Numbered from the stretch's first letter, positions 25,706-35,982 are shown. The stretch is DNA of 64,000 bases from an uncultured Chitinophagaceae bacterium (GCA_903881425.1 CAIRTF010000065.1:1-64000); one strand, 5' to 3'. Numbers and translations are program-made. Notes: generated by a model from the letters alone, not told the origin.

Positions 25706-26350
25706 ATGGAACACACCAGAACAAATCTTTTTATACGTGGCTATTTAAAAAGAATGTTGCAATTGTTTTTGCAAGGTTTGATTGTGCTAGCACCCATCGG
25801 CATTACAGTCTATGCTGTTGTTTCTCTATTTCATTTTGTAGATGGTATTTTACCTAATATCATTCATTCTTTATTTCCCGACCTTATTAAAATTGATGCC
25901 AACGGTAATTTAAAAAGTATTCCGGGAATGGGTTTTATCGTGGTAATATTATTAGTGTTATTGGTTGGCTGGATATCTTCTTCATTTGTTGTAAAAAAAT
26001 TAGTAGATGTTTTAGATACAGTATTGGAAAATACGCCCGGTATTAAATTTATTTATTCTTCTGTAAAAGATTTTTTAGAAGCATTTGCGGGTAATAAAAA
26101 GAAATTCGATAAACCCGTTTTGGTAAATGTAGATTCGGAAAATGTTTGGAGAATCGGATTCATCACTAAATACGAAGCATGGGAGTTTGATTTGAAAGAA
26201 CATTTTGTGGTATATGTGCCGCATTCTTATGCCATCAGCGGTATTACTTATTTTGTTCCAAAACACAAAGTCAAACTCATTGATAATATTAGTCCTGCAG
26301 ATGCAATGAAATTTTCCGTAACCGGCGGTGTAACCGATGTGAATGATTAA
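25706..26350 (+). CDS. DUF502 family membrane protein
   Basis: The 214-aa protein belongs to DUF502. It has an amphipathic N-terminus, two transmembrane helices (about 20-45 and 72-95) around a loop with an LPN motif, and the family's C-terminal soluble part with PGIKFIYSSVKDF and PVLVNV blocks. Function is unknown; homologs occur in bacteria and plants. It is divergent from tetR across a 184-nt gap and precedes serC by 59 nt. Confidence 0.88.
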   Translation: MEHTRTNLFIRGYLKRMLQLFLQGLIVLAPIGITVYAVVSLFHFVDGILPNIIHSLFPDLIKIDANGNLKSIPGMGFIVVILLVLLVGWISSSFVVKKLVDVLDTVLENTPGIKFIYSSVKDFLEAFAGNKKKFDKPVLVNVDSENVWRIGFITKYEAWEFDLKEHFVVYVPHSYAISGITYFVPKHKVKLIDNISPADAMKFSVTGGVTDVND

Positions 26351-26409
26351 TGTGCTTCTTAACAAAGCCTTTCCTCTTAATTTGTTTACTTTGCATTTTT
26401 GATCAGCTA

Positions 26410-27480
26410 ATGAAGAAACATAATTTTAATTCGGGTCCATCTATTCTACCTCAAGAGGTTTTGCAACAAGCATCACAAGCCATTATAGATTTTAATGGTA
26501 TTGGGTTATCTATTTTAGAAATTGGTCATCGTACCAATTGGTTTGTTGAGGTAATAGAAGAAGCAAAATTGCTGGTAAAAGAATTCATGCAATTGAATGA
26601 AGAATATGAAGTGTTGTTCTTGCATGGCGGTGCAACCACACAATTCATGCAAGTACCGATGAATCTATTGGATGATAATGAAACAGCTGCTTATTGCGAT
26701 AATGGTATTTGGGGAAGCAAAGCTTTTAAAGAAGCATCATTGTTCGGAAACGTAGTATTGGCAGCATCTTCAGCTGATAAGAAACATACATACATCAATA
26801 AAGATTTTGCAATTCCATCCAATGCAAAATACTTACACATCACATCCAATAATACCGTCGAGGGAACACAATGGCATCATTTCCCTGCTACCAATATTCC
26901 TTTGGTAGCAGATATGAGCAGTGATATTTTCAGTAAAGAAATTAATTTTAAACAATTCTCTTTGATCTATGCAGGCGCACAAAAAAATATGGGCGCTGCG
27001 GGTGTTAATTTGGTAGTAATTAAAAAAGATGTGTTAGGGAAAATGAAAAGAAGAATTCCCGCTATCATGGATTATCAAAAACATATTGATGCGGGTTCTT
27101 TATTAAATACACCGCCGGTATTTGCTATTTATGTTGCATTGCTTACGTTGCGATGGATAAAAAAGGAAGGTGGTTTAAAAGAAATGGAAAGAAGAAGTAT
27201 TGAACGTGCTAATTTATTCTATTCAACTATTGACAGTTTGCCAATATTTACTTCTTATATTAATAAAGAAGATCGCAGTAATATGAATGCAGTTTTTTTT
27301 ATGAAAGATGAAAAATTACAAGACCAATTTTTAGAAGAGTGTAAAGCCAATGGCATGATTGGTGTAAAAGGTTACAGAACAGTTGGCGGACTTCGGGTAA
27401 GCATGTACAATGCATTGCCATTATCAAGTGTGCAGGCATTTTGTGAATTATCAAAAACATTCGCACAAAAAAACGGATAA
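26410..27480 (+). CDS. serC: Phosphoserine aminotransferase
   Basis: SerC converts 3-phosphohydroxypyruvate and glutamate to phosphoserine in serine synthesis, and can serve vitamin B6 synthesis. The 356-aa length is normal. The start ATG at 26410 gives the family's opening MKKHNFNSGPSILP; an upstream frame adds a non-homologous hydrophobic stub. HGGATTQFMQ and the PLP-Lys in AGAQKNMGAAG are clear. A DUF1015 gene starts 22 nt later, a recurrent pairing in Bacteroidota. Confidence 0.97.
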   Translation: MKKHNFNSGPSILPQEVLQQASQAIIDFNGIGLSILEIGHRTNWFVEVIEEAKLLVKEFMQLNEEYEVLFLHGGATTQFMQVPMNLLDDNETAAYCDNGIWGSKAFKEASLFGNVVLAASSADKKHTYINKDFAIPSNAKYLHITSNNTVEGTQWHHFPATNIPLVADMSSDIFSKEINFKQFSLIYAGAQKNMGAAGVNLVVIKKDVLGKMKRRIPAIMDYQKHIDAGSLLNTPPVFAIYVALLTLRWIKKEGGLKEMERRSIERANLFYSTIDSLPIFTSYINKEDRSNMNAVFFMKDEKLQDQFLEECKANGMIGVKGYRTVGGLRVSMYNALPLSSVQAFCELSKTFAQKNG

Positions 27481-27502
27481 TCATTATAAATTAATTCTAT
27501 AG

Positions 27503-28741
27503 ATGACATTGATCAAACCTTTTAAAGCATTACGTCCCCAGGCACAATTTGCAAAACAAGTAGCCAGCAGACCGTATGATGTATTGAACAGCGCAGAAGC
27601 AAAAATTGAAGCACAAGGCAATCCGTATTCTTTCTTGCATATTACTAAAAGTGAAATTGATTTAAATAATAGTATTGATATTCATTCGCAATCTGTTTAC
27701 GAACAAGCCAAAGAAAATTTGGCTGCATTTATTAAACGAGATGTTTTGTTCAGAGAAGATAAAGACTGCTATTATATTTATCGGTTGATCATGAATGGAA
27801 GAAGTCAGACCGGATTGGTTTGTGTAAGCAGTGTGGATGATTACGAAAACGATATTATCAAGAAACATGAATTCACTCGTCCCGAAAAAGAACAAGATCG
27901 CATCAATCATATTAAAACATCCGGCGCACAAACAGGCAATGTTTTTTTAGCGTACCGCAATCACAAAAGCGTTGATACTATCATTGAGAAATGGATGACC
28001 GCCAAACAACCGGTGTATGATTTTATTGCAGAAGATGAAATTCAGCATTCCATCTGGATCGTAAATGATAACGATACTATTGATAAAATATCTGAAATTT
28101 TTGCAACAGAAATTCCTTGTACCTATATAGCAGATGGCCATCATCGTGCCGCATCGGCAGCAAAAGTGAGAAAAGCCCTGGGAAAAAATGCTAGCGAAAA
28201 TGCAAATTATTTTTTAACTACTTTATTTCCATCCGATCAATTATACATCATGGATTATAACAGAGTAGTAAAGGATTTGAACGGATTAAGTGCAGAAGAA
28301 TTTTTATCAGCACTCAAAGAAAAATTTTCAGTTGAAGAAGCAGGAACAAAAGAAGTTAAGCCAAAACAAGCACATGAGTTTGGTTTGTTTATTGAAAATA
28401 AATGGTATAAATTAACAGCAAAAGAAGGAACCTTTAATGCAAATGATCCGATTGGTATTTTAGATGTAACCATTCTTTCCGAAAATATTTTAGATAAGAT
28501 TTTAAATATCAAAGATCAGCGCACAGATAAAAGAATTGATTTTGTTGGAGGGATGCGTGGATTGATAGCATTAGAAAAACGCGTACAAAGTGGCGAGATG
28601 AAAGCTGCATTCAGCCTATATCCTGTAACTATTCATCAATTATTTGATATCGCCGATAGCGGCAATGTAATGCCACCAAAAAGTACTTGGTTCGAACCAA
28701 AACTTCGCGATGGATTATTAACACATTTGATCTACGAATAA
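27503..28741 (+). CDS. DUF1015 family protein
   Basis: The 412-aa soluble protein matches DUF1015: the N-terminal RPYDVLNS motif, FLHIT, HEFTRPEKEQDR and ADGHHRAASA. The family's reaction is not established, but its repeated location next to serC/serA suggests a link to serine or one-carbon metabolism. It is followed 9 nt later by a TPR protein, so a serC-DUF1015-TPR transcript is likely, ending at 29796-29821. Confidence 0.9.
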   Translation: MTLIKPFKALRPQAQFAKQVASRPYDVLNSAEAKIEAQGNPYSFLHITKSEIDLNNSIDIHSQSVYEQAKENLAAFIKRDVLFREDKDCYYIYRLIMNGRSQTGLVCVSSVDDYENDIIKKHEFTRPEKEQDRINHIKTSGAQTGNVFLAYRNHKSVDTIIEKWMTAKQPVYDFIAEDEIQHSIWIVNDNDTIDKISEIFATEIPCTYIADGHHRAASAAKVRKALGKNASENANYFLTTLFPSDQLYIMDYNRVVKDLNGLSAEEFLSALKEKFSVEEAGTKEVKPKQAHEFGLFIENKWYKLTAKEGTFNANDPIGILDVTILSENILDKILNIKDQRTDKRIDFVGGMRGLIALEKRVQSGEMKAAFSLYPVTIHQLFDIADSGNVMPPKSTWFEPKLRDGLLTHLIYE

Positions 28742-28750
28742 ATAATCAGC

Positions 28751-29785
28751 ATGAAATATTTTTTGATTTCTTTTTTTATTATTCTTAGTTGTTCAGGTTT
28801 TGCGCAACAACAAGATGCCAAACAATTATACGAAACCGCCAAAGGTTTTATGCGTCAGGGTGATTATGATAACGCTACATTGGTATTCAACCGTGCATTA
28901 CAACAAGATCCCTTGAATTTAGAGATGCTGAAAGATTTTGCTTTTTTAAATGTTTTGAAAAGAGATTTTGCCAAAGCCATTGAAGTTGGAAAAACTTTGG
29001 TTGACAGACCAGATGCAGATGAACAAACTTTTCAAATTTTAGGTATGGCTTATAAGGCTGTTGCCGATAATAAAGAGTGTGGTAAATTATATAAAAAGGC
29101 ATTGAAGAAATTTCCGACAAGCGGCGTATTATTAAATGATGCCGGAGAGTTATCTGCAATGGATGGAGATATGAATGGTGCTATTAATAATTGGGAACAT
29201 GGTATTGAATCAGATCCCAATTACAGCAGTAACTATTATAATGCTACGATGTATTATGCAAGAGCAGGCGATTTGTTTTGGATATTAATCTATGGAGAAT
29301 TGTTTTTAAATATTGAAAGTTATTCAACTCGTTCCGCTGAAATGAAAAGTGTTCTATTGGAAGCTTATAAAAAATTATATGCAGGAGGCGATGTAACGAA
29401 ATTATTAGCCACAGAAAAAAAGGCGAACACTTTTGAAAAAGCATTTATTGAAACATTGGCAAAAAGCAATAATCTTTCATCAGAAGGAATTACACCTGAA
29501 AATTTAGGAGCCATCAGAACACGTTTTATTTTAGATTGGTTTGGCGATAAAAACAATGAAAAATTTCCGTTTCGGTTATTCGATAATATGCAGTACTTGT
29601 TACGCGAAGGAATTTTTGATGCTTACAATCAGTGGATTTTTGGTGCAGCAAAAAGTCCAAGTGCTTATCAGAACTGGATTTTATCACACGAACAGGAAGC
29701 AAATGCTTTTAAACAATTTCAGCAAAGTCGAATTTTTAAAGTACCAACCGGTCAGCACTATCGGGAATTTACGTTCAATAAATAA
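28751..29785 (+). CDS. Secreted TPR-repeat protein
   Basis: The 344-aa protein has a Sec signal peptide (ending GFAQ) and tetratricopeptide repeats in about residues 20-190 (pattern AKGFMRQGDYDNATLVFNRAL and following). The C-terminal 140 residues lack recognisable repeats. Such proteins act as periplasmic scaffolds; no specific partner is evident. It is the last gene before a strong terminator. Confidence 0.8.
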   Translation: MKYFLISFFIILSCSGFAQQQDAKQLYETAKGFMRQGDYDNATLVFNRALQQDPLNLEMLKDFAFLNVLKRDFAKAIEVGKTLVDRPDADEQTFQILGMAYKAVADNKECGKLYKKALKKFPTSGVLLNDAGELSAMDGDMNGAINNWEHGIESDPNYSSNYYNATMYYARAGDLFWILIYGELFLNIESYSTRSAEMKSVLLEAYKKLYAGGDVTKLLATEKKANTFEKAFIETLAKSNNLSSEGITPENLGAIRTRFILDWFGDKNNEKFPFRLFDNMQYLLREGIFDAYNQWIFGAAKSPSAYQNWILSHEQEANAFKQFQQSRIFKVPTGQHYREFTFNK

Positions 29786-29795
29786 TATTAAATAC

Positions 29796-29821
29796 AACCA
29801 TCTTTAGCTGATGGTTTTTTA
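29796..29821 (+). terminator. Intrinsic terminator after the serC operon
   Basis: AACCATC and GATGGTT form a 7-bp stem with a 7-nt loop followed by a T-run. Confidence 0.8.
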
Positions 29822-29878
29822 TTTCCACAGTTTTAATTAATTTGTACAACTTTGTTTCATCACTAACGATTGTTGCAC

Positions 29879-31669
29879 ATGCCTAATAAAAGATTATTTG
29901 ATGCTGTTGATTATCAATTAAACAAGTTTCCCAAACAAGATATGTTTGGTGCAAAAGAAAATGGAAATTGGAAAACATATTCTACTCAAGAAGTAAAAGA
30001 TATCGTTAATAAACTCAGTGCCGGCTTATTGGAATTGGGTGTAAACGGTAATGATTTTACACCGGAAGGAAGTGATAAAATTGCCATCATCAGCAATAAC
30101 AGACCGGAATGGGTTTTTACTGATTTAGCAGTTCAACAAATTGGTGCCATTTTAGTTCCGCTCTATCCAACAACCAATCCGCACGAAATAGAATTCATCT
30201 TAAATGATTGTAAAGCGAAATACATTTTTGTTAGTAATACAGAAATGTTTGAGAAGATCAGTGCTATTCAACCGAACATTCCTTCATTACAAAATATTTA
30301 TTCTTTCGATATAGTTGCCAATGCCAATCATTGGAGCAAGATAACAGCTTTGACTAATGAAAATGCATTGCAAAAAGTTGAAGAGAGTAAAAAAAACATC
30401 CCGGTTTCTCATTTGGCTACCATCATTTATACATCCGGTACAACAGGCGTTCCAAAAGGTGTAATGCTAAGCCATGAAAATATTTATTCTTGCTTGGAGT
30501 ACAGCAGAGAAAGTTTTCCGTTTGAAGATGCACCCAATAATAGGGCATTGAGTTTTTTACCACTCAATCATATTTTTGAAAAGATCATCACGTACATTTA
30601 TTTATATAGCGGCGTTAGCATTTATTATGCAGAAAGTTTAGATACAATCGGAGATAATTTAAAAGAAATAAAGCCAAATGGTTTTAGTACCGTTCCAAGA
30701 TTATTAGAAAAAGTGTTTGAAAAGATCATGATGAAAGGAAATGAGTTGACGGGAATAAAAAGAAAATTATTTTTCTGGTCAGTTTCGTTGGCAGAAAAAT
30801 ATGATTGCAATATCAGTGGTGGTTTATGGTATAATATTCAATTGGCTATTGCAAATAAACTCATCTTTAATAAATGGCGAGAAGCATTAGGCGGTAATAT
30901 TGGTTATATTGTAACAGGCGGAGCGGCTTGCCAGGTAAAGCTTTTACGCATTTTTAATGCTGCAAGAATTCCTGTATATGAAGGTTATGGGCCAACAGAA
31001 AATAGCCCGGTTATCAGCATTAACAGAAAAGGAAAAGGCGGAACAAAATTTGGAACTGTTGGTCCGCCCATTAATGGTATTGAAGTAAAATTAGCAGATG
31101 ATGGTGAGATAATCGTAAGAGGCTCAACGGTGATGCAGGGATATTATAAGCGACCTGATCTGACTGCCGAAACAATTATTGAAGGATGGTTGCATACAGG
31201 CGATATAGGCATATTTGTAGATGGAAAATATTTGAAGATCACTGACAGAAAAAAAGAATTATTTAAAACAAGCGGTGGAAAATATGTAGCACCCCAACCG
31301 ATAGAAAATAAATTTAAAGAAAGCCCTTTTGTAGAACAGATGATGGTAGTGGGTGCAGATAGAAAATTTGTTGGTGCATTAATTGTTCCATCTTTCACTA
31401 CATTAAAAGAATGGATGAAAGAAAAAGCAATCCCATTTGTTACCAATGAAGATGCCATACACAATCCGAAAGTGTTGGAGTTATACAAACAATTAATAGA
31501 AAGCTTCAACGAATTTTTTAATCATGTAGAGCAAGTAAAGAAATTTGAATTATTGCCTTATGAATGGAGTATTGATACCGGAGAGATGACACCAAAGATG
31601 AGTTTGAAAAGAAAAGTTGTGATGGAAAAATATAAAGATGCAATTGAAAGAATTTACGCAGATACTTAA
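29879..31669 (+). CDS. Long-chain acyl-CoA synthetase (AMP-forming)
   Basis: The 596-aa ANL-superfamily enzyme activates fatty acids as acyl-adenylates and then CoA thioesters. The P-loop is YTSGTTGVPKG, the A5 motif is in YEGYGPTENSP, the A7 motif is in LHTGDIG and the hinge is DRKKELFKTSGGKY. I use the ATG at 29879; a TTG three codons earlier is possible. It most resembles the FadD15/FAA-type long-chain ligases with a truncated C-terminal domain lacking the usual final Lys loop. Substrate length is inferred. Confidence 0.92.
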   Translation: MPNKRLFDAVDYQLNKFPKQDMFGAKENGNWKTYSTQEVKDIVNKLSAGLLELGVNGNDFTPEGSDKIAIISNNRPEWVFTDLAVQQIGAILVPLYPTTNPHEIEFILNDCKAKYIFVSNTEMFEKISAIQPNIPSLQNIYSFDIVANANHWSKITALTNENALQKVEESKKNIPVSHLATIIYTSGTTGVPKGVMLSHENIYSCLEYSRESFPFEDAPNNRALSFLPLNHIFEKIITYIYLYSGVSIYYAESLDTIGDNLKEIKPNGFSTVPRLLEKVFEKIMMKGNELTGIKRKLFFWSVSLAEKYDCNISGGLWYNIQLAIANKLIFNKWREALGGNIGYIVTGGAACQVKLLRIFNAARIPVYEGYGPTENSPVISINRKGKGGTKFGTVGPPINGIEVKLADDGEIIVRGSTVMQGYYKRPDLTAETIIEGWLHTGDIGIFVDGKYLKITDRKKELFKTSGGKYVAPQPIENKFKESPFVEQMMVVGADRKFVGALIVPSFTTLKEWMKEKAIPFVTNEDAIHNPKVLELYKQLIESFNEFFNHVEQVKKFELLPYEWSIDTGEMTPKMSLKRKVVMEKYKDAIERIYADT

Positions 31670-31673
31670 AATT

Positions 31674-31704
31674 AAAAAGGCTTCAACATTGTTGAAGCCT
31701 TTTT
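31674..31704. terminator. Bidirectional terminator between two convergent genes
   Basis: AAAAAGGCTTCAACA and TGTTGAAGCCTTTTT pair perfectly around a very short loop. Poly-A and poly-T flanks give a T-tract on each strand, so it can end both the acyl-CoA synthetase and the M1 peptidase transcripts. Confidence 0.9.
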
Positions 31705-31721
31705 AATTTGATGATCGATTT

Positions 31722-34337
31722 TTATTTAAAATCGGTATCAGGAATATTTGAATTCACTTTTATCTCTTTGGCTTTAAAATCTATTACTTGCCCGCCAAAA
31801 TCTGCCTTTCTTTCAAAAGGAAATTTAATTCCATTTACTTCTCTGTAATCACTCAAATCGGCAGATGTAACCACATTTCCATTATTTTCAGCCACCTCTT
31901 TTATTTTTAACCCGGTCTTTTCATCAAAATAATTTTTAATCGTTTTTCCCGAACTATTGGTAGCTGTTACCACATATACATAAGCATCATTCATTAATTC
32001 TAACATGGGTGCCAATGTTAGAGTATATCCATTCTTGGCATAATCCAATTCAGGAAAAATACTCATCTCTTCTTTTAAAGATTTTTTCATTTCATCTGTC
32101 ACCGGAGCAGCTTGCCCGTTTTGTATAAAAGAAATATTATCGCCGTTCACAGAAATATGAACAGGCGTCATATTCATAGTAGGAACAGAAATTTCCTGTA
32201 AATATTTATCGGGAGATTTTTGTTTTAAAGTGTACAATACATCTATTCCCTGAACAGTTCCGTTTGCAACTACAGAAAGATCAGTTACTGATTTTAATTT
32301 ATCGGCACCACCAATTGCTTTTACATAATTGTTAATGATATCATTTGCCGTAATACCTGCTGCCGCTGATTTTGGTTTAGCTGCTACCCATGTATTGTTT
32401 GCCGGATTCACATCAGGAAATACATGTTCAGGATCAATTGTTATTGCTGTGATTTTTGAAGTTGAATTGAATTTGAATGTCCAGGTGCTGCCACGTTGCC
32501 AAACTTCTGCCGGTAACTTTACCGTATCTGTTTTTCCGTTTTCTTGCTTGATACTTAGAATAACAGGCAATGCCATTTCTTCTAAATTCTCGATGGTTAT
32601 TAAAGCTCCTTTTGTTACATCGCCTTTTACATATTTTACATCTTTAACACCTTGATCTAATTTCCAATTGTTCATAAACCATCCACGCCAGAACCAACTT
32701 AAATCCTCACCTGCAACATTTTCTATTGTTCTAAAAAAATCATAAGGCGTTGGATGTTTGAATGCCCAACGTTTAATATAAGTTCTGAAAGCATAATCAA
32801 ATCTATCAATACCTAATATATGTTCACGTAAAATAGCTAAGCCCATTCCCGGTTTTAAATAAGCTGCAATGCCCAATGAGTTTGCACTTAAAACATCGGG
32901 TGTGTTTAAAATTGCTTCTGAATTAGGATTGAAAATATATCTTGCCATTTGTTGCGCATCTTGCTTTTCAACATATTCTCCTTTATTAAAAAATTTAGTG
33001 TCTACATCATTAATAAAAGTGTTGAAGCCTTCATCCATCCAGGCAAATTTTCTTTCATTAGAACCAACGATCATTGGAAACCAGTTATGACCAAATTCGT
33101 GGTTGGTTACGCCCCACAATCCACCTTTCTTCGAATCTAATCCGCAGAACACAATGCCAGGATATTCCATACCGCTGATATTTCCTGCAACGTTGGTAGC
33201 AACAGGATACGTAAATTCAAACCATTCTTGAGAATATAATTCAATACAATTTTTTACATACTCTGTAGATCTTCCCCAACCATCATTACCCTTACTTTCA
33301 ACAGGATAAACAGATTGTGCCAATATTTTTTTGCCGCTTGGTAAATTAATTTTAGATGCATCCCAGATAAATGCTTTTGATGCAGCCCAGGCAACATCAC
33401 GTGTATTTTTACAAACAAAATGCCAGGTCAATTCTTTTTTAGCAGGATACCAGGATGATTTATTGATATCTGATTCATCTTTGATGGTTACTGTTTTCTC
33501 ACTATTTTTTGCTTCATTGATTTTTGCAATAGTGCTTGCAGTATATGTTTCAGCCGGATTCAATAATTCACCGGAACCAACAACTACTAAATCTGCCGGA
33601 GCAGTAATGGTATAATCAATATCACCATATTCTAAATAGAATTCTGAGGAGCCTAAATATGGAATAGTATTCCATCCAATCACATCATCATACACACACA
33701 TGCGTGGAAACCATTGTGCTATTTCGTAGATCCAACCATTCTTGGTTTTTGATCTTCCCGTTCTGTCTGTTCCATATTCAGGAACAGTAAATGCATAAAC
33801 TATTTTTATTTGAATGGAACCGCCTGCTGATTTCACTGCATCTTTTAATCTTATCTGCATTCTGGTATCTGTGATAATATAATCTGCTTTTTCTGCTTTA
33901 CCATTTGTAATGATCTCAACAGATTTTATTTCATCACCTTTTGTAAATGTTTTATTGGCAAATCTTCCGCCATTCACATCAGCAGTAGCTTCTCCGCGAG
34001 AATCTTCTTTGTAAATATTTTGATCTAATTGCAGCCAAACAAATGGTAGTTTATCCGGACTGTTATTGGTATATGAAATAGTAACACTACCACTTACTTT
34101 ATGCGAAACAGTATCTAAAGAAGTGTTGATCTTATAGTCCGCACGGTTTTGCCAATACTTTGGTCCGGGTTCGCCGCCTGCAGAACGATATTCATTGCCA
34201 TTGCTGGTATAAAATAAAGGCATGAACACTCTGTGCTGATCGTATTTAGAACTTGCAGCAGCAGTATTTTGTGCATTTGCGGTTGAAACAACTACAATCG
34301 CAAACAATAAACATTGAAGAATAGATTTGATTTTCAT
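31722..34337 (-). CDS. Secreted M1-family zinc metallopeptidase with fused C-terminal LolA-like domain
   Basis: The 871-aa protein has a signal peptide (ending ANAQ), an aminopeptidase-N-like beta-saddle, and a catalytic domain with the zinc motif HEFGH near residue 412. The third ligand Glu lies in MDEGFNTF downstream. The expected GAMEN exopeptidase motif is not obvious; SGMEYPG occupies its place, as in many Bacteroidota members. From about residue 661 a separate domain begins (IINNYVKAIGGADKLK). It resembles the LolA/outer-membrane-lipoprotein-like domain added to Bacteroidota peptidases. Protein or peptide degradation in the periplasm or at the surface is expected. Confidence 0.88.
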   Translation of the reverse strand: MKIKSILQCLLFAIVVVSTANAQNTAAASSKYDQHRVFMPLFYTSNGNEYRSAGGEPGPKYWQNRADYKINTSLDTVSHKVSGSVTISYTNNSPDKLPFVWLQLDQNIYKEDSRGEATADVNGGRFANKTFTKGDEIKSVEIITNGKAEKADYIITDTRMQIRLKDAVKSAGGSIQIKIVYAFTVPEYGTDRTGRSKTKNGWIYEIAQWFPRMCVYDDVIGWNTIPYLGSSEFYLEYGDIDYTITAPADLVVVGSGELLNPAETYTASTIAKINEAKNSEKTVTIKDESDINKSSWYPAKKELTWHFVCKNTRDVAWAASKAFIWDASKINLPSGKKILAQSVYPVESKGNDGWGRSTEYVKNCIELYSQEWFEFTYPVATNVAGNISGMEYPGIVFCGLDSKKGGLWGVTNHEFGHNWFPMIVGSNERKFAWMDEGFNTFINDVDTKFFNKGEYVEKQDAQQMARYIFNPNSEAILNTPDVLSANSLGIAAYLKPGMGLAILREHILGIDRFDYAFRTYIKRWAFKHPTPYDFFRTIENVAGEDLSWFWRGWFMNNWKLDQGVKDVKYVKGDVTKGALITIENLEEMALPVILSIKQENGKTDTVKLPAEVWQRGSTWTFKFNSTSKITAITIDPEHVFPDVNPANNTWVAAKPKSAAAGITANDIINNYVKAIGGADKLKSVTDLSVVANGTVQGIDVLYTLKQKSPDKYLQEISVPTMNMTPVHISVNGDNISFIQNGQAAPVTDEMKKSLKEEMSIFPELDYAKNGYTLTLAPMLELMNDAYVYVVTATNSSGKTIKNYFDEKTGLKIKEVAENNGNVVTSADLSDYREVNGIKFPFERKADFGGQVIDFKAKEIKVNSNIPDTDFK

Positions 34338-34421
34338 ATAAAAAGTATGATGATTAATGCATTAAAAGTAAGCTGCATTTGTTGAGGGACAAAAACAATT
34401 TTGTTAAATCGATGCGTATAT

Positions 34422-34454
34422 AAAAAAAGGAAGTATCAGCGATACTTCCTTTTC
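34422..34454 (-). terminator. Intrinsic terminator of the TCS-RND-YVTN operon
   Basis: AAGGAAGTATC and GATACTTCCTT form an 11-bp stem with an AGC loop. The A-run at 34422-34428 is a T-tract on the minus strand. Confidence 0.88.
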
Positions 34455-34474
34455 CTTATTATTTAAAGAGAAAT

Positions 34475-35488
34475 TTATTTTTCCATTACAATCACTTGAA
34501 AACTTCCCGCAATCATTTTGGGCCTTCCTGTTTGTCCGGCAGCTTGTGGTTCATAATCTGCAGTTGGTAAATAAGCTTTGTGTGTGCTTTCATCAACACA
34601 AATAGTTCTGGCACCTTTTTTTGTAGCGGCATTATCAATTACTTTAAAATCATTTGCACTGTTTTCTTTAATAACGGTCATGGTAGCCGAACCGCCATTT
34701 GAAGTTAAAATCAATTTAGTGCTATTGTCAAATGCAACGCCATCGCAGCCATCACCAATTGGTAAAGTAGTAACTATTTTTCCGTTAGTGGCATCCATTA
34801 CTACCAATTGTTTTTCGCAACCGGCAAATAATCTTTTTGTTTTCACATCAATTTCTAAACCGGTTGGAGATTCTCCGCCATTCAATGACCAATGTCCGAT
34901 TACCTCATTCTTATTAATATCAATGGCCACAATTTCATTTTTATCTTCAATATTCACGAAAACTTTTCCTGCTTGATCACTTACTGCTGTTTCAGGTTTT
35001 CCGCCAACCGGAATAGTTGCAACTACTTTATCGGTTGTTGCATCAATAATAGTTAAGTCTTTACTTCTTCCGTTACAGGTGATGATTCTTTTAGAATAAG
35101 GATCATAAAATATAGCATCCGGATTTTCTCCTGTTGCTATTTGTGAGATAACAGCATTTGTTTTGAGATCAAAAACAGTCACATTATTAATTCTACCATT
35201 GCTGGTATAACCTTTATTTATGTCATTAATAAATGCAATACCATGCACACCTGTTGTGTTTGGGATAACACCCAATGAATCACCTGTAGTTTTATCTAAA
35301 ATATTTACCTGACTACCATGTGATAAATATAATTTGTTTGATTTAGGATTAACAGTGATATAATCCCAATTACCCGGACTGGCAATGTGAAATGTTTTAG
35401 TGAGTTTATAACCACTTTGTGCAGTTGCATTATTTACGCAGGTAAATAATGATGCAATGATGAAGAAAGAAAAAATGGATTGTTTCAT
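34475..35488 (-). CDS. Secreted YVTN-type beta-propeller protein
   Basis: The 337-aa protein has a signal peptide (ending NNATAQ) and about seven 40-residue blades of the YVTN/NHL-like propeller type (for example ITVNPKSNKLYLSHG, then VNILDKTTGD). I use the ATG at 35486-35488; the ORF extends upstream into the preceding gene with no signal peptide. Propellers of this class bind proteins or small ligands in the periplasm; no catalytic residues are obvious. It closes the operon headed by a two-component system and RND pump, 10 nt after a PepSY-like gene. Confidence 0.83.
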   Translation of the reverse strand: MKQSIFSFFIIASLFTCVNNATAQSGYKLTKTFHIASPGNWDYITVNPKSNKLYLSHGSQVNILDKTTGDSLGVIPNTTGVHGIAFINDINKGYTSNGRINNVTVFDLKTNAVISQIATGENPDAIFYDPYSKRIITCNGRSKDLTIIDATTDKVVATIPVGGKPETAVSDQAGKVFVNIEDKNEIVAIDINKNEVIGHWSLNGGESPTGLEIDVKTKRLFAGCEKQLVVMDATNGKIVTTLPIGDGCDGVAFDNSTKLILTSNGGSATMTVIKENSANDFKVIDNAATKKGARTICVDESTHKAYLPTADYEPQAAGQTGRPKMIAGSFQVIVMEK

Positions 35489-35498
35489 ATTATTTGTT

Positions 35499-35918
35499 TT
35501 AGTCTTTTGCTTCTTTAATAAATTTTCCTGATGCATCGAATAAGAGATCTTTTCCTTTGATGCCAATTTCATAATTCACTTCTCCGCTTGCTTTGGTAAT
35601 TTTTGCTGTTTCTTTAATGGTTACATTTTTATAATGTTCATTAAAGTATGGCATTATGGGCGAAGGTAATTCAGTTGCTGCAATTGTTTGTTCTGTTTCT
35701 TTTAGGTTTCCTTTAGTGTCATAAATCGCAGACATTTTTTTTCCAGCTGAAACAAAATCAACCTCATAATCAGCACCTTCTTTATCCCATTTTACATTGG
35801 TAGCTGTTGGAAATGCTTTTGCGAAAGCTGTTTTAGCTGCATCAGAAATCTTTGATTTTTGCTGAGCATTTACTGTTATGGTAAATAATAAGCAGCAAGC
35901 GAGCATTAATTTTTTCAT
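35499..35918 (-). CDS. Periplasmic PepSY-like (DUF2874) protein
   Basis: The 139-aa protein has a signal peptide (ending VNAQ) and two PepSY-like repeats, with the typical AFPTATNVKWDKEGADYEVDF and its second-half counterpart (GEVNYEIGIKGKDLLFD). Members of this family are often found beside two-component systems and efflux pumps in Bacteroidota. A ligand- or inhibitor-type role is suspected but not shown. Gaps are 64 nt after the pump gene and 10 nt before the propeller gene. Confidence 0.82.
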   Translation of the reverse strand: MKKLMLACCLLFTITVNAQQKSKISDAAKTAFAKAFPTATNVKWDKEGADYEVDFVSAGKKMSAIYDTKGNLKETEQTIAATELPSPIMPYFNEHYKNVTIKETAKITKASGEVNYEIGIKGKDLLFDASGKFIKEAKD

Positions 35919-35982
35919 AATTTTTTTTAAAAGAGTAAATAATAACCAAACCTATATACTCATTTTGTAGCAATTCTGAAGA

